A stretch of 64,000 nucleotides of DNA, from contig CAZWSX010000028.1 of assembly GCA_964636985.1 (NCBI GenBank), positions 1 to 64,000 of the forward strand. The letters are read 5' to 3'. A program made the translations under genes and the position numbers. Below are positions 53,495 through 61,586 of this stretch, piece after piece. Source of the DNA: CAZWSX01 sp964636985. Lineage in GTDB: Bacteria > Planctomycetota > Planctomycetia > Pirellulales > Pirellulaceae. The notes under the pieces were generated by a model. It did not search any database. It was given only the letters and a program-made list of their open reading frames with translations, and had not been told where the DNA came from. Position 1 is the stretch's first letter. Each line of letters begins with the position of its first letter.

Positions 53495-55438
53495 ATGATT
53501 TTGAAAGATCCTGGCGATCGCTGGTCGGTAACCGAATCGGCCGAGTTGTACGACGTTGCGAGCTGGGGTAAGGGATATTTCAGCGTTAACGAAAAGGGGC
53601 ACCTGCAGGTTCACCCCACCAAAGATCCCGCTTCCAAGATCGACCTCAAAGAATTGATCGATCGGTTGCAACTGCGGGGCCTCGATTTGCCGATTCTGCT
53701 CCGCTTCAACGGCATCCTGAAGGATCGCCTCCGCGAAATCAGCGAGACCTTCTCGCAGGCGATTCGCGATCACGATTACAAAGGCAAGTACGCCTGCGTT
53801 TACCCGATCAAGGTCAACCAGCAACGCCACGTCGTCGAGGAAATTGTTCAATACGGGCGGCAATACGGATTCGGCCTCGAAGCAGGCAGCAAGCCCGAAA
53901 TGCTCGCCGTGGTCGCCATGACCGACGCCGACACGCCGATCATCTGCAACGGCTTCAAAGACGCCGAGTTTATCGAGATGGCGATGCTCGCCCAAAAGAT
54001 CGGGCGGCGCGTCATTCCGGTCGTCGAGAAGTACACCGAGTTGCCGCTTATTCTTCAACAAGCCGAGAAGGTGGGCGTTCGCCCGCAGATCGGCATGCGG
54101 ATCAAGCTGGCCGCGCGCGGCTCGGGGCGATGGCAGCTCTCGGGCGGGTACCGCTCGAAGTTTGGTTTGACGGTTAGCGAAATTTTGCAGGGGGTCGAAG
54201 AACTCAGGCAGCGCGGGATGGCCGATTGTTTCAAGCTGCTCCACTTCCACTTAGGCAGCCAGATCACCAACATCCGCTACGTGAAAGGCGCAATCACCGA
54301 AGCGGCACGAGCCTACTGCGACCTGGTCAAGAAGGGTGCCGGGCTCCAATATCTGGACATCGGCGGCGGTCTCGGGGTCGACTACGACGGCTCGCAGACC
54401 AACTTCGACTCCAGCGTCAACTACACGATGCAGGAATACGCGGCCGACGTGGTCCACCACCTCTCGACCGTTTGTAACGAAGCTGAAGTCGAACACCCTA
54501 ATATCATTTCCGAGAGCGGCCGCGCCATGGTGGCCTACCACAGTGCGCTGATCTTCGGCGTGCTGGGCGTTTCGGGCTTGGGCACGAACGGTGTCCAGAA
54601 CAACGGCGAAGAAAAGCTTCCCACCGAGTTGCCCGACGACGTCGAACAGCCGCTGCGCGACTTGCTCGATACCTATAAAAACGTCACGGCGCGGAACATC
54701 CTCGAATCGTTCCACGACGGCCAGCAGGCCCTCGACGTCGCCATGACGCTCTTCACCACGGGCTATCTCACGCTCGAACAGCGGGCCATGGCCGAGAACT
54801 TCTTCTGGGCAATCTGCCGCAAGATCAAGCGGCAGACCGAAGTGATGGACTACGTTCCCGAGGAACTGGAAAACCTCGACCAGATGTTGTCCGACACGTA
54901 CTTCTGCAACTTCTCGCTTTTCCAGTCGATGCCCGACAGCTGGGCGATCAAGCAATTGTTCCCCGTGGTTCCGATCCACCGCCACGACGAGCGCCCCACG
55001 CGGCACGCAGTCTTGGGGGACGTGACGTGCGACTCCGACGGCAAGATCGATACGTTCATCGACCGCCGCGACGTGAAGCGAACCTTGCGTCTGCACCACT
55101 ACGACGGCCGCCCTTATTACTTGGGTGCATTCCTCATCGGCGCCTACCAGGAAATCCTGGGCGACTTGCACAATCTGTTCGGCGATACGAACACGGTTCA
55201 CGTCGACGTGAGCGAGACGGGCGAAGTCTTGCTCGAATCGATCATCAAGGGGGACACGGTCCGCGAAGTGCTCGACTACGTCGAGTTCGAGTCGGGCGCG
55301 CTCCTCACGCGATTGCAAACCGCCGTCGAGACGGCCGTCCGCGAAAACCGGCTGTCGCACCAAGAGGCGGGGCGGTTCCTCAAGTTCTACGAAGATGGCC
55401 TTAACGGCTACACGTACTTGGAAGACTCCAGCGATTAG
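53495..55438 (+). CDS. speA: Biosynthetic arginine decarboxylase
   Basis: 647 residues, matching the ~650 of SpeA. It decarboxylates arginine to agmatine, the entry to polyamine synthesis. The PLP lysine is Lys106 in YPIKVNQ, which begins the alanine-racemase-like barrel. DIGGGLGVDYDG and the C-terminal catalytic segment with Cys-Asp (DVTCDSDG) are clear. The N-terminus MILKDPGDRWSVTESAELY is characteristic of SpeA. ATG 53495 has GGAG 9 bases upstream, so the open frame from 53258 is not used. Agmatine ureohydrolase genes are not in the window. A small unknown gene follows after 9 bases. Confidence 0.96.
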   Translation: MILKDPGDRWSVTESAELYDVASWGKGYFSVNEKGHLQVHPTKDPASKIDLKELIDRLQLRGLDLPILLRFNGILKDRLREISETFSQAIRDHDYKGKYACVYPIKVNQQRHVVEEIVQYGRQYGFGLEAGSKPEMLAVVAMTDADTPIICNGFKDAEFIEMAMLAQKIGRRVIPVVEKYTELPLILQQAEKVGVRPQIGMRIKLAARGSGRWQLSGGYRSKFGLTVSEILQGVEELRQRGMADCFKLLHFHLGSQITNIRYVKGAITEAARAYCDLVKKGAGLQYLDIGGGLGVDYDGSQTNFDSSVNYTMQEYAADVVHHLSTVCNEAEVEHPNIISESGRAMVAYHSALIFGVLGVSGLGTNGVQNNGEEKLPTELPDDVEQPLRDLLDTYKNVTARNILESFHDGQQALDVAMTLFTTGYLTLEQRAMAENFFWAICRKIKRQTEVMDYVPEELENLDQMLSDTYFCNFSLFQSMPDSWAIKQLFPVVPIHRHDERPTRHAVLGDVTCDSDGKIDTFIDRRDVKRTLRLHHYDGRPYYLGAFLIGAYQEILGDLHNLFGDTNTVHVDVSETGEVLLESIIKGDTVREVLDYVEFESGALLTRLQTAVETAVRENRLSHQEAGRFLKFYEDGLNGYTYLEDSSD

Positions 55439-55447
55439 GACGCTTCC

Positions 55448-55951
55448 ATGCTGACGTCGTTCATCGGCAAGCAAGACAACACCCGCTGGGCGGAAACGTG
55501 GGAGGAGCTAGGCCACGGCGCGCCGACGCTAGCTGGTTATGCGCGTGTTTGCAGCTTGGCACTCGCGAGCGGAGCAACGTACGACCAACAGCAGTTGATC
55601 GAATCGCTATCGACCGAAGCGAAGACGATTCTCGTCGCTGCCCGCGAACGAGGAACGATCGAAGTCAAAGGGGCGAACCAGGCCTTCGATGCTCCAGCGC
55701 GTTTGCTGGCCGTCTACATCGATTCGACCGGACCTCATCCTTATCTGTTCCGCCGGAAAGAGCAGCCCGAGGTCACCATCCGCTTCCTCGGCGGCTTTCA
55801 CGAGCTTTGCCGCTTGGGTCTGGTGATGCACCACACGTTCGCGGAGTTCTCTCTCACCCGCGATGGTTTCGACGTTGCCCGACAAATCGACGCCAAGCCT
55901 TTTCAGGCCGATTTAGCCTGGGCTTCCGCAGTCGAAAGCTATCCCACCTGA
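55448..55951 (+). CDS. Protein of unknown function in the speA operon
   Basis: 167 residues, soluble, no signal. I recognise no family. It has a GPHPYLFRRKEQPEV segment and a helical C-terminus. It begins 9 bases after the speA stop, with AGGA 6 bases before the ATG, so co-translation is likely. A role linked to agmatine or polyamine metabolism is only inferred from position. Confidence 0.62.
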   Translation: MLTSFIGKQDNTRWAETWEELGHGAPTLAGYARVCSLALASGATYDQQQLIESLSTEAKTILVAARERGTIEVKGANQAFDAPARLLAVYIDSTGPHPYLFRRKEQPEVTIRFLGGFHELCRLGLVMHHTFAEFSLTRDGFDVARQIDAKPFQADLAWASAVESYPT

Positions 55952-56084
55952 TTGGGTGCGGGTCGCGCTTCTTTTCTGCTATTTCTGTCGCGTTGCGGCA
56001 TGAAGTACGCTTTCGTATGGCAAGGAATCGGTGCCGATTCACGATGTTGCGCTGCCGGAATTCCGAACTATCGAGACGCTCTCC

Positions 56085-57566
56085 ATGTGGTTTGTTCGCC
56101 AGGTCATTTGCCGGTTCGTTCAACTCATCGGGCTCCTTGCAGTTGCGGCAGGCGGCGCGAACGTTAAGCCACTCTACGAAGCCATCCAAGCAATTGTCGC
56201 CAATCAGCAACCACTCGACGCGGGCGCCCTGGCAGGCAAGATTCTGCCGGTTACAGCGCCGATCTTAATTGGCCTTTTAATCATTTACGGGATCCACTTG
56301 GCGCTGGCCTTCTGGAGCGATTTAGACAAGCGCGCCGCGGCGCATCCCAACGAACCCTGGATGTGGCGCAAGGAATGGGCCGAGCGGCACATCAAGCCGA
56401 ATCTGCTTGCCGCCGTGATCGCGCTGGCAATCGCCTGGTTACTCTACTTGTTGGTGGCGCTCCCGGTCGCCGTGATGCTTGGTTCGCAAAAGAACCCGGG
56501 CCTAGTCTACGGATTCGTCGGCGTGCTGGGGCTCTTCCTCTTCGCGTTCAGCAGGATGGCCTGGATGGGCCGCAACTGGAGCCGCGCCGAACTTAAGTTG
56601 GCCGATAATCCCGGCGTGCTCGGCGGGCCGATCTCGGGCGTGGTGATCTTAAAGGAGACGTTTCCCGCTGGGACGGTGTTTCGCGTCGAGCTCACTTGCG
56701 AAAAGACCACACAAGGAAGCGGCAAGGATTCGCAATCGACGACCTCCGTAGTCTGGCAGACGCAAAAACTTCTCGACCGGACGATGGAGTCGCGCGAGCC
56801 CAACACCACCGCCCTCCCCTTCCACTTTGCCATCCCCATGGCGTGCACGCCCACCAGCGAAGAAACGGTGTCACGGAGCCGCATCACGACAACCAAATCG
56901 GCGCGAATCAGCTACCGCTGGTACGTGCTGGTATCGCGCCGCGAGGATGAGCTTAAGTCGTCGGCGAAATTCGAAGTCCCCGTTTTCGAAACGGCCAACA
57001 GTTCGGCAGACTATCGCGAAGATGAATCGCTCGTCGAGGAGTACGCCTATCAGCCCAAGCCGGACGAAGTCCTTCACAAGATCGGCTTTGCCGAAGAGAG
57101 CCTCCCCAGCGGCAAGCGATTCCGTTTCCACCTTTATCGGGGCGACATCTTTCGGGCCCTCGTCGTGATGCTTGTCGTCATCGTGATCGGCCTTGTGGCT
57201 AACTTCCTGTGGGTACGCCCCTGGCCGGTACCGTTCTTCATTGCCTTGATCCCTGGTGCATTGGGGGTAATGATGATCTACGGCATTTTCGAGATACTTT
57301 TCTGGCAAGCAACGCTCACCATCGAACAAGACGAGATCGAAATCGAAACAGGCTACACTGGCTTCCGCCGCCGGTTCAATTACCCCCGCAAGGCGCCGCC
57401 TTACACGCGGATTAAGAAAGAGTTCGAACCGCAAAACGGTCCGCCGATGTTCTCGGTGCAGTTCGAGGGCCCCGACGGCAAGCAGTACAACCTGGTCCGC
57501 AAGATCGACGGCGATCAAGACGCCAACGCCGTCCGCGACTGGGTGAAGCAGCAGTGGCAAAGTTGA
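56085..57566 (+). CDS. Polytopic membrane protein of unknown function
   Basis: 493 residues. Helices lie at about 8-24, 62-82, 120-145, 150-170, and a pair at about 375-420. Between them is a soluble beta-rich part (about 190-360: PISGVVILKETFPAGTVFRVEL), with a second soluble domain at the C-terminus. It resembles DUF3592-type membrane proteins in layout, but I would not name it further. ATG 56085 is the first Met giving a clean N-terminal helix; a frame to 56031 exists. It converges with a small gene after 1 base. Confidence 0.66.
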   Translation: MWFVRQVICRFVQLIGLLAVAAGGANVKPLYEAIQAIVANQQPLDAGALAGKILPVTAPILIGLLIIYGIHLALAFWSDLDKRAAAHPNEPWMWRKEWAERHIKPNLLAAVIALAIAWLLYLLVALPVAVMLGSQKNPGLVYGFVGVLGLFLFAFSRMAWMGRNWSRAELKLADNPGVLGGPISGVVILKETFPAGTVFRVELTCEKTTQGSGKDSQSTTSVVWQTQKLLDRTMESREPNTTALPFHFAIPMACTPTSEETVSRSRITTTKSARISYRWYVLVSRREDELKSSAKFEVPVFETANSSADYREDESLVEEYAYQPKPDEVLHKIGFAEESLPSGKRFRFHLYRGDIFRALVVMLVVIVIGLVANFLWVRPWPVPFFIALIPGALGVMMIYGIFEILFWQATLTIEQDEIEIETGYTGFRRRFNYPRKAPPYTRIKKEFEPQNGPPMFSVQFEGPDGKQYNLVRKIDGDQDANAVRDWVKQQWQS

Positions 57567-57567
57567 G

Positions 57568-57969
57568 CTAAGGCTCCACCTCACACGACGGCACGGCCTT
57601 GCGGAACCGCGCGATCGCATCGGGCGACACCTTCGAGCCGTTGAGCTCGATCTTCACCACGCCCGGCATTCCTTTGCTCGCGTAGCCGTTGAAGTACGGA
57701 ATGAAACCGATCAGGTCTTCGTCGGTAAGATTCTTCAAGGGAATCGACAGGACGCACTGGTCTTTCCCTTTGGCAAAGTTGGCGTTGATAACTCTCTGCT
57801 CGACCTGCTTCCACGCGTTCCAAGCGGCCTCGCGTTGGCGTTTCACGTAGCTGATGTAACCCAGCACGATTGCGATGGGGATGAACAACAGCAGGAGCGC
57901 GCGAAGACTCCAGCGGAGCACCGGCCTTCGTTTAGGCCCTTCAGAAGCCTTGCTTAGTTCGTGGAGCAT
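57568..57969 (-). CDS. Small membrane-anchored protein with LRR-like C-terminus (copy B)
   Basis: 133 residues. A basic N-terminus and the motif RWSLRALLLLFIP lead into one helix (about 22-40). The soluble tail ends in VSPDAIARFRKAVPSCEV, the shape of the last unit of planctomycete LRR proteins. It is a paralogue of the gene at 59030-59416, with identical stretches such as NLTDEDLI and FIPYFNGYA. It lies 9 bases after the LRR gene upstream. The topology suggests the tail is outside the membrane. Confidence 0.72.
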   Translation of the reverse strand: MLHELSKASEGPKRRPVLRWSLRALLLLFIPIAIVLGYISYVKRQREAAWNAWKQVEQRVINANFAKGKDQCVLSIPLKNLTDEDLIGFIPYFNGYASKGMPGVVKIELNGSKVSPDAIARFRKAVPSCEVEP

Positions 57970-57978
57970 TCTTGCGTC

Positions 57979-58959
57979 CTAGTACCGGTTGAGGCGGGCC
58001 AGTTCCGCTTCGGTCAAATCGCCTCTCAGATCCTCTACGAGACCGAAATCGACGTCCAGGGACTCAATCTGCGACTTGCGAACAAGCCTAGCGACTCCTT
58101 CTCGCGTCACGTGACTGTCGTACAAATTAACCTTCTTGAGATTAGGCAGCGACAATAGGACATCGATCGCCGAATCATCGACATCGGTATGCTGAAGGTC
58201 GAGTTGTTTGAGCGATTCCATTCCGCGCAGCGCCTCGAGCCCCTTCGATTGGACTTTCATTCCCCATAACTTCATTTCCTCAAGCGAATTCATCCTCCGA
58301 ATAATCAACAGAGTCTCGTCGTCGAGCGACGCTGGATTCATTTGCTCGTCGCGAGCGGCATTGAATTCCGCTTCGGTAGAAGCATCAGCTGTTGTATCTC
58401 TTGAAAACATTTTCACGACGAAGCTAAAGCCGGATAAGTGTAGGCTGCGAAGCCTTTTGCACCGTGTAAGCGGTTCCAGGGCCGTGCCTTCGTAACTCGA
58501 GTGCGATAGCGACAGGGATTCAAGCAAAGGCAAAGCGGCAATCACTTCGAGATTCGCCTTTGATAGGTCGCCATAATCGATGCTGAGGTGACGGAGCCTG
58601 CGAAGCCTTAGCCATGGAGCAAGGTTGATTGGTCGCAAATCTCCTGGGACGATGCTTATCGTTTCAAGAGTATCGACCTCGGCAATCAGCGGCACGATGC
58701 AGTCAGGATGTTTCCACGGATCAACACCTCCCATCGTAAGAGCTCCCAGGTAGCCCTTATTTGTGTGGGGAAGCTCTAGTTGGTTGATCTCACCATCTTT
58801 TCGATCGAGTTCCGCCCCAAGTTCGCCGAGCGTCTTGATGGCATTCTCCTTGCGCCATCGCGGAACCTGCCACGCAATCGCTACGGAGACCAAAGCCGTC
58901 AGCAGAAGCAGGGTCCGAATACTCCAAGTAACACGAAACCAAGATGTGGCGCGAGACAT
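57979..58959 (-). CDS. Membrane-anchored leucine-rich-repeat protein (copy B)
   Basis: 326 residues. A single helix near the N-terminus (about 11-30, WSIRTLLLLTALVSVAIAW) anchors it. Leucine-rich repeats run from about 120 to 310, such as LRHLSIDYGDLSKANLEV and MESLKQLDLQHTDVDDSA. LRR domains usually bind proteins; the ligand is unknown. ATG 58959 (MSRATSW) is used because the paralogue at 60458 starts the same way (MSRTKSW). It precedes the small copy-B gene by 9 bases. Confidence 0.78.
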   Translation of the reverse strand: MSRATSWFRVTWSIRTLLLLTALVSVAIAWQVPRWRKENAIKTLGELGAELDRKDGEINQLELPHTNKGYLGALTMGGVDPWKHPDCIVPLIAEVDTLETISIVPGDLRPINLAPWLRLRRLRHLSIDYGDLSKANLEVIAALPLLESLSLSHSSYEGTALEPLTRCKRLRSLHLSGFSFVVKMFSRDTTADASTEAEFNAARDEQMNPASLDDETLLIIRRMNSLEEMKLWGMKVQSKGLEALRGMESLKQLDLQHTDVDDSAIDVLLSLPNLKKVNLYDSHVTREGVARLVRKSQIESLDVDFGLVEDLRGDLTEAELARLNRY

Positions 58960-59029
58960 GGATGTTTCTTTCGCCGAAGCCCCTATCACCCTATTATGTG
59001 CCCATTGTCACGCTTGTGCACGGTCGTTC

Positions 59030-59416
59030 TTAAGGCTCCACTTCGCACGTCGGCACGGCCTTACGGAATCGCTCGATGGCTTCCGGCGACACGTTCGAAC
59101 CGTTGAGTCGGATCTTCACGATACCCAGCGAGCCTCGGTATGCATAACCATTGAAGTAAGGAATGAAGGCAATCAGGTCTTCGTCAGTGAGATTCTTATT
59201 GGGAATGAACAGAACGCAGTGTTTCTGGTCTTCGGAAATGTTGATATTGATCACTCTTCGTTCAAGCTGCTTAATCGCGTTGAACGCAGCCTCTCCCTGC
59301 CGCTGCACGTAACTCATGTAGCCCAGCACCATTCCGATCGGGATGAACAACAGCAGGAGCGCGCGGAGACTCCAACGGAGCGAGAATCTTCGTCTAGGTA
59401 ATTCACCTGCTGCCAT
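59030..59416 (-). CDS. Small membrane-anchored protein with LRR-like C-terminus (copy A)
   Basis: 128 residues, a paralogue of 57568-57969. It has the same N-terminal motif (RWSLRALLLLFIP), one helix (about 18-36), and the same C-terminal tail (VSPEAIERFRKAVPTCEVEP). It lies 16 bases downstream of the LRR copy A. The two copies are about half identical by eye, so the duplication is not recent. Confidence 0.72.
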   Translation of the reverse strand: MAAGELPRRRFSLRWSLRALLLLFIPIGMVLGYMSYVQRQGEAAFNAIKQLERRVININISEDQKHCVLFIPNKNLTDEDLIAFIPYFNGYAYRGSLGIVKIRLNGSNVSPEAIERFRKAVPTCEVEP

Positions 59417-59432
59417 TGCTGGTCTCTCGTCT

Positions 59433-60458
59433 TTACGGATCTTCCGAGAAGGGTTCGTCGTCCCCCCATTTGAGTCGAGCGCGCTCCGCTACGGTTAAGA
59501 AGTCGCGTAAGTCCATCAGTTCTTTGCCGCCGTCAGCATATAGTTTTGTTTTCTTCGATGATCGAAGGAATCGCAAAACGCCATCGCGCGTGATGCCGGT
59601 ACCGGCCGCGTTGACGTGCTCAAGTTGTGGCAACGAAAGCAAGACGTCGACTGCTGAATCGTCGATGTCGGTGAACGACAAGGAAAGTGTTTTGAGGGAT
59701 TCCATGCTCCGCAAAAACTCGAGCTTTGCGGTGTCGACAGGCAAATCACTCAGTCGTAACTCTTGAAGCGATTTCATTCTTCCAATAATTGGCAAAGTTG
59801 TTTCGTCGAACGAATGGGGATGCGGCCGCTTTTGCCCTTCTCGCAATTGCCGCGACGCCATGGATTCCAAGCCATCCTCGCTCGCTCGCGATGCTTCGCC
59901 GTTTGGATCAAACGGTGTTCCGATATCACAATTGATCAGCCAAAGAGTATGAAGGCGTTTGGTTTTCGTGAACGGTTCGAGGGAGTCGCTATCCAAGTAG
60001 GTGCGCGATAACGAAAGGAATTCGAGCGACGGCAACGCGGCTAACACTTCCAGGTTGGCCTTCGACAATGCCGCGTTTCCTATCTCGATACGACGGAGTT
60101 TGCGAAGTTGCAGCCACGGTCTTAGGCTGTGATGCCGTAAGTCCCCAGGTTCAATGGTTATTGATTCGAGTGTGTCGGCGTCACCGATGAGCGAAATCAA
60201 TCGGCGGGGTTGTTTCCAACCGTCAACACCCGTCGCGGATGTGCCGCCGAAGCCATGGCCATAACTTGGCAGGCACACAGCTTTGACCTCGCCGTTCTTG
60301 CCTTCAAGTCCCGCGCCAAGGTTTTCAAGCGTCTTCATGGCGTTTGCCCGCCGCCAACGTGGAACTTGCCAGGCCAAAGCGACTGCAGCTAAGGCCATCA
60401 ACAGAAGCAACGTCCGAATGCTCCACGTGATGCGAAACCAAGATTTGGTGCGAGACAT
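59433..60458 (-). CDS. Membrane-anchored leucine-rich-repeat protein (copy A)
   Basis: 341 residues. The N-terminal helix (WSIRTLLLLMALAAVALAW) and repeats (LRRIEIGNAALSKANLEV, MESLKTLSLSFTDIDDSA) mirror the copy at 57979-58959. The segment near 205-250 is less alike (EGLESMASRQLREGQKRPHPHS). It begins an array of four genes on the minus strand: LRR A, small A, LRR B, small B. ATG 60458 (MSRTKSW) is used by analogy with copy B. Confidence 0.78.
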   Translation of the reverse strand: MSRTKSWFRITWSIRTLLLLMALAAVALAWQVPRWRRANAMKTLENLGAGLEGKNGEVKAVCLPSYGHGFGGTSATGVDGWKQPRRLISLIGDADTLESITIEPGDLRHHSLRPWLQLRKLRRIEIGNAALSKANLEVLAALPSLEFLSLSRTYLDSDSLEPFTKTKRLHTLWLINCDIGTPFDPNGEASRASEDGLESMASRQLREGQKRPHPHSFDETTLPIIGRMKSLQELRLSDLPVDTAKLEFLRSMESLKTLSLSFTDIDDSAVDVLLSLPQLEHVNAAGTGITRDGVLRFLRSSKKTKLYADGGKELMDLRDFLTVAERARLKWGDDEPFSEDP

Positions 60459-60510
60459 GGATTTGCTACTTTCGCCGGAGCCCCTGTCACTCCATGATGA
60501 GACCATTATC

Positions 60511-61296
60511 TCACTTACGCACCTTCGGATGTTCCTCAAAGAACTTCCAAATCTTGTCGTTCACCTGGAATCTGGCCCACAAGTGGCCGTGGTTGGGGAT
60601 CTCGATGAGCTGCGTTTCAAAGCCGGCGGCTTTGTAGGCGTCGTGGACCCTTTTGGATTCCTCCGATTTCACGATTTCGTCTTTCTCCCCGTGGACCAGC
60701 AGCACCGCGTAGTTGCGTCCTTCTTTGGGAGGTGCGAGCTTGATGCCCGGCATTCCGCCTGAGTGAGCCGCGACGGCCGCCACCGTCTCGCTTCGTGCTT
60801 GGGCCAGCAGATGCGAGAAGTACGCGCCGTTCGACATGCCCGTCAGGTAGATGCGGTTCAGATCGACGTTATATTCGCTCGTGGTCTTCTTCAAGAGAGC
60901 GTCAAAGTAGGCCAGGTCCTTTTGCGCGATCGCCGGCAACAACGGCCAGGCAGGCCCATTGCTATTGGGATAGACCAAGATGAACTTTTTCGAGGCTGCC
61001 AATTGGTCGAGCCCCGAATAAAACGCCATGACGTCTTTGCTGTCGATCAAAAAGCCATGGAAGGCAAAGACCAGCGGAACGGGCTCCCTATCCGGCAAGC
61101 CCTTGGGAACGACCAGTCGGTACTTGCGTTCTAAATCGCTGACGGTCAACTTCTCATCGGGAAATGTCCCAACCGCGCCTCCCTTTCCCGCCGAGGGGCG
61201 AGCTGCAACCTTGGGGGCTTCGGCGTAAACGCTCTCCGCAGCCAGGAGCAGTGAAATTGCCAATCCCAGCACGCATCGTCGGCAAATCGCATTCAC
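60511..61296 (-). CDS. Secreted PHB-depolymerase-like (LpqC) esterase
   Basis: 261 residues. A signal peptide covers about 1-25 (ending VYAEA). The alpha/beta hydrolase core has the nucleophile Ser155 in GMSNGA, Asp206 in HGEKDEI and His236 or His238 in NHGHLW. This matches the LpqC/polyhydroxybutyrate-depolymerase-like esterases that cleave ester bonds of polymers or phenolic esters. It precedes the LRR array on the same strand by 52 bases; co-transcription is possible but not shown. Confidence 0.88.
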   Translation of the reverse strand: MNAICRRCVLGLAISLLLAAESVYAEAPKVAARPSAGKGGAVGTFPDEKLTVSDLERKYRLVVPKGLPDREPVPLVFAFHGFLIDSKDVMAFYSGLDQLAASKKFILVYPNSNGPAWPLLPAIAQKDLAYFDALLKKTTSEYNVDLNRIYLTGMSNGAYFSHLLAQARSETVAAVAAHSGGMPGIKLAPPKEGRNYAVLLVHGEKDEIVKSEESKRVHDAYKAAGFETQLIEIPNHGHLWARFQVNDKIWKFFEEHPKVRK

Positions 61297-61335
61297 GGAA
61301 CACCTGCCGGATGGCTACGAACACTAGTTTGAGAG

Positions 61336-61364
61336 TGATTCGTTAAGAATGATTCGTTAAGGAA
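61336..61364. repeat. Tandem 14-bp direct repeat
   Basis: TGATTCGTTAAGAA at 61336-61349 is followed at once by TGATTCGTTAAGGAA at 61350-61364. The rest of the 290-base divergent region (61297-61586) shows no gene. The repeat might be a tandem binding site or a slippage product. Confidence 0.5.
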
Positions 61365-61586
61365 CGGCGACATTCCCGTTAGGAGATTGTCGCCCGAACG
61401 CCGTTCGAGGACGAGCAGCCCCTATTCCATTCGTTTCGTGACGGCTTTCCTTGAACCCTCAGTTTCCACCGGATAAAGTCAAGGCGCAATCGATCTCGCG
61501 CTGGGTCTCCCGGAAAAACGCGACTTTTCGACCCGTTTCGCCGACTCCTTCGGCCTCTTGGATGATGCACTGTTAAGGCGTTCTGC

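Larger units (their letters stand above)
57568..60458 (-). repeat. Tandem duplication of a two-gene LRR/small-membrane-protein cassette
   Basis: Two neighbouring cassettes carry the same gene order, orientation and spacing. The DNA just upstream of both LRR starts is also alike: each reads TCGCC(G)GAAG/GAGCCCC close before the start codon (see 58960-58995 and 60459-60495). The duplicated unit therefore includes upstream DNA. Confidence 0.8.

Noticed and set aside
61297..61586. Possible small gene or RNA between the esterase and the last kinase
   Set aside because: Only a tandem 14-bp repeat and short frames are visible; no RNA fold or ribosome-binding site supports a gene other than the kinase start.
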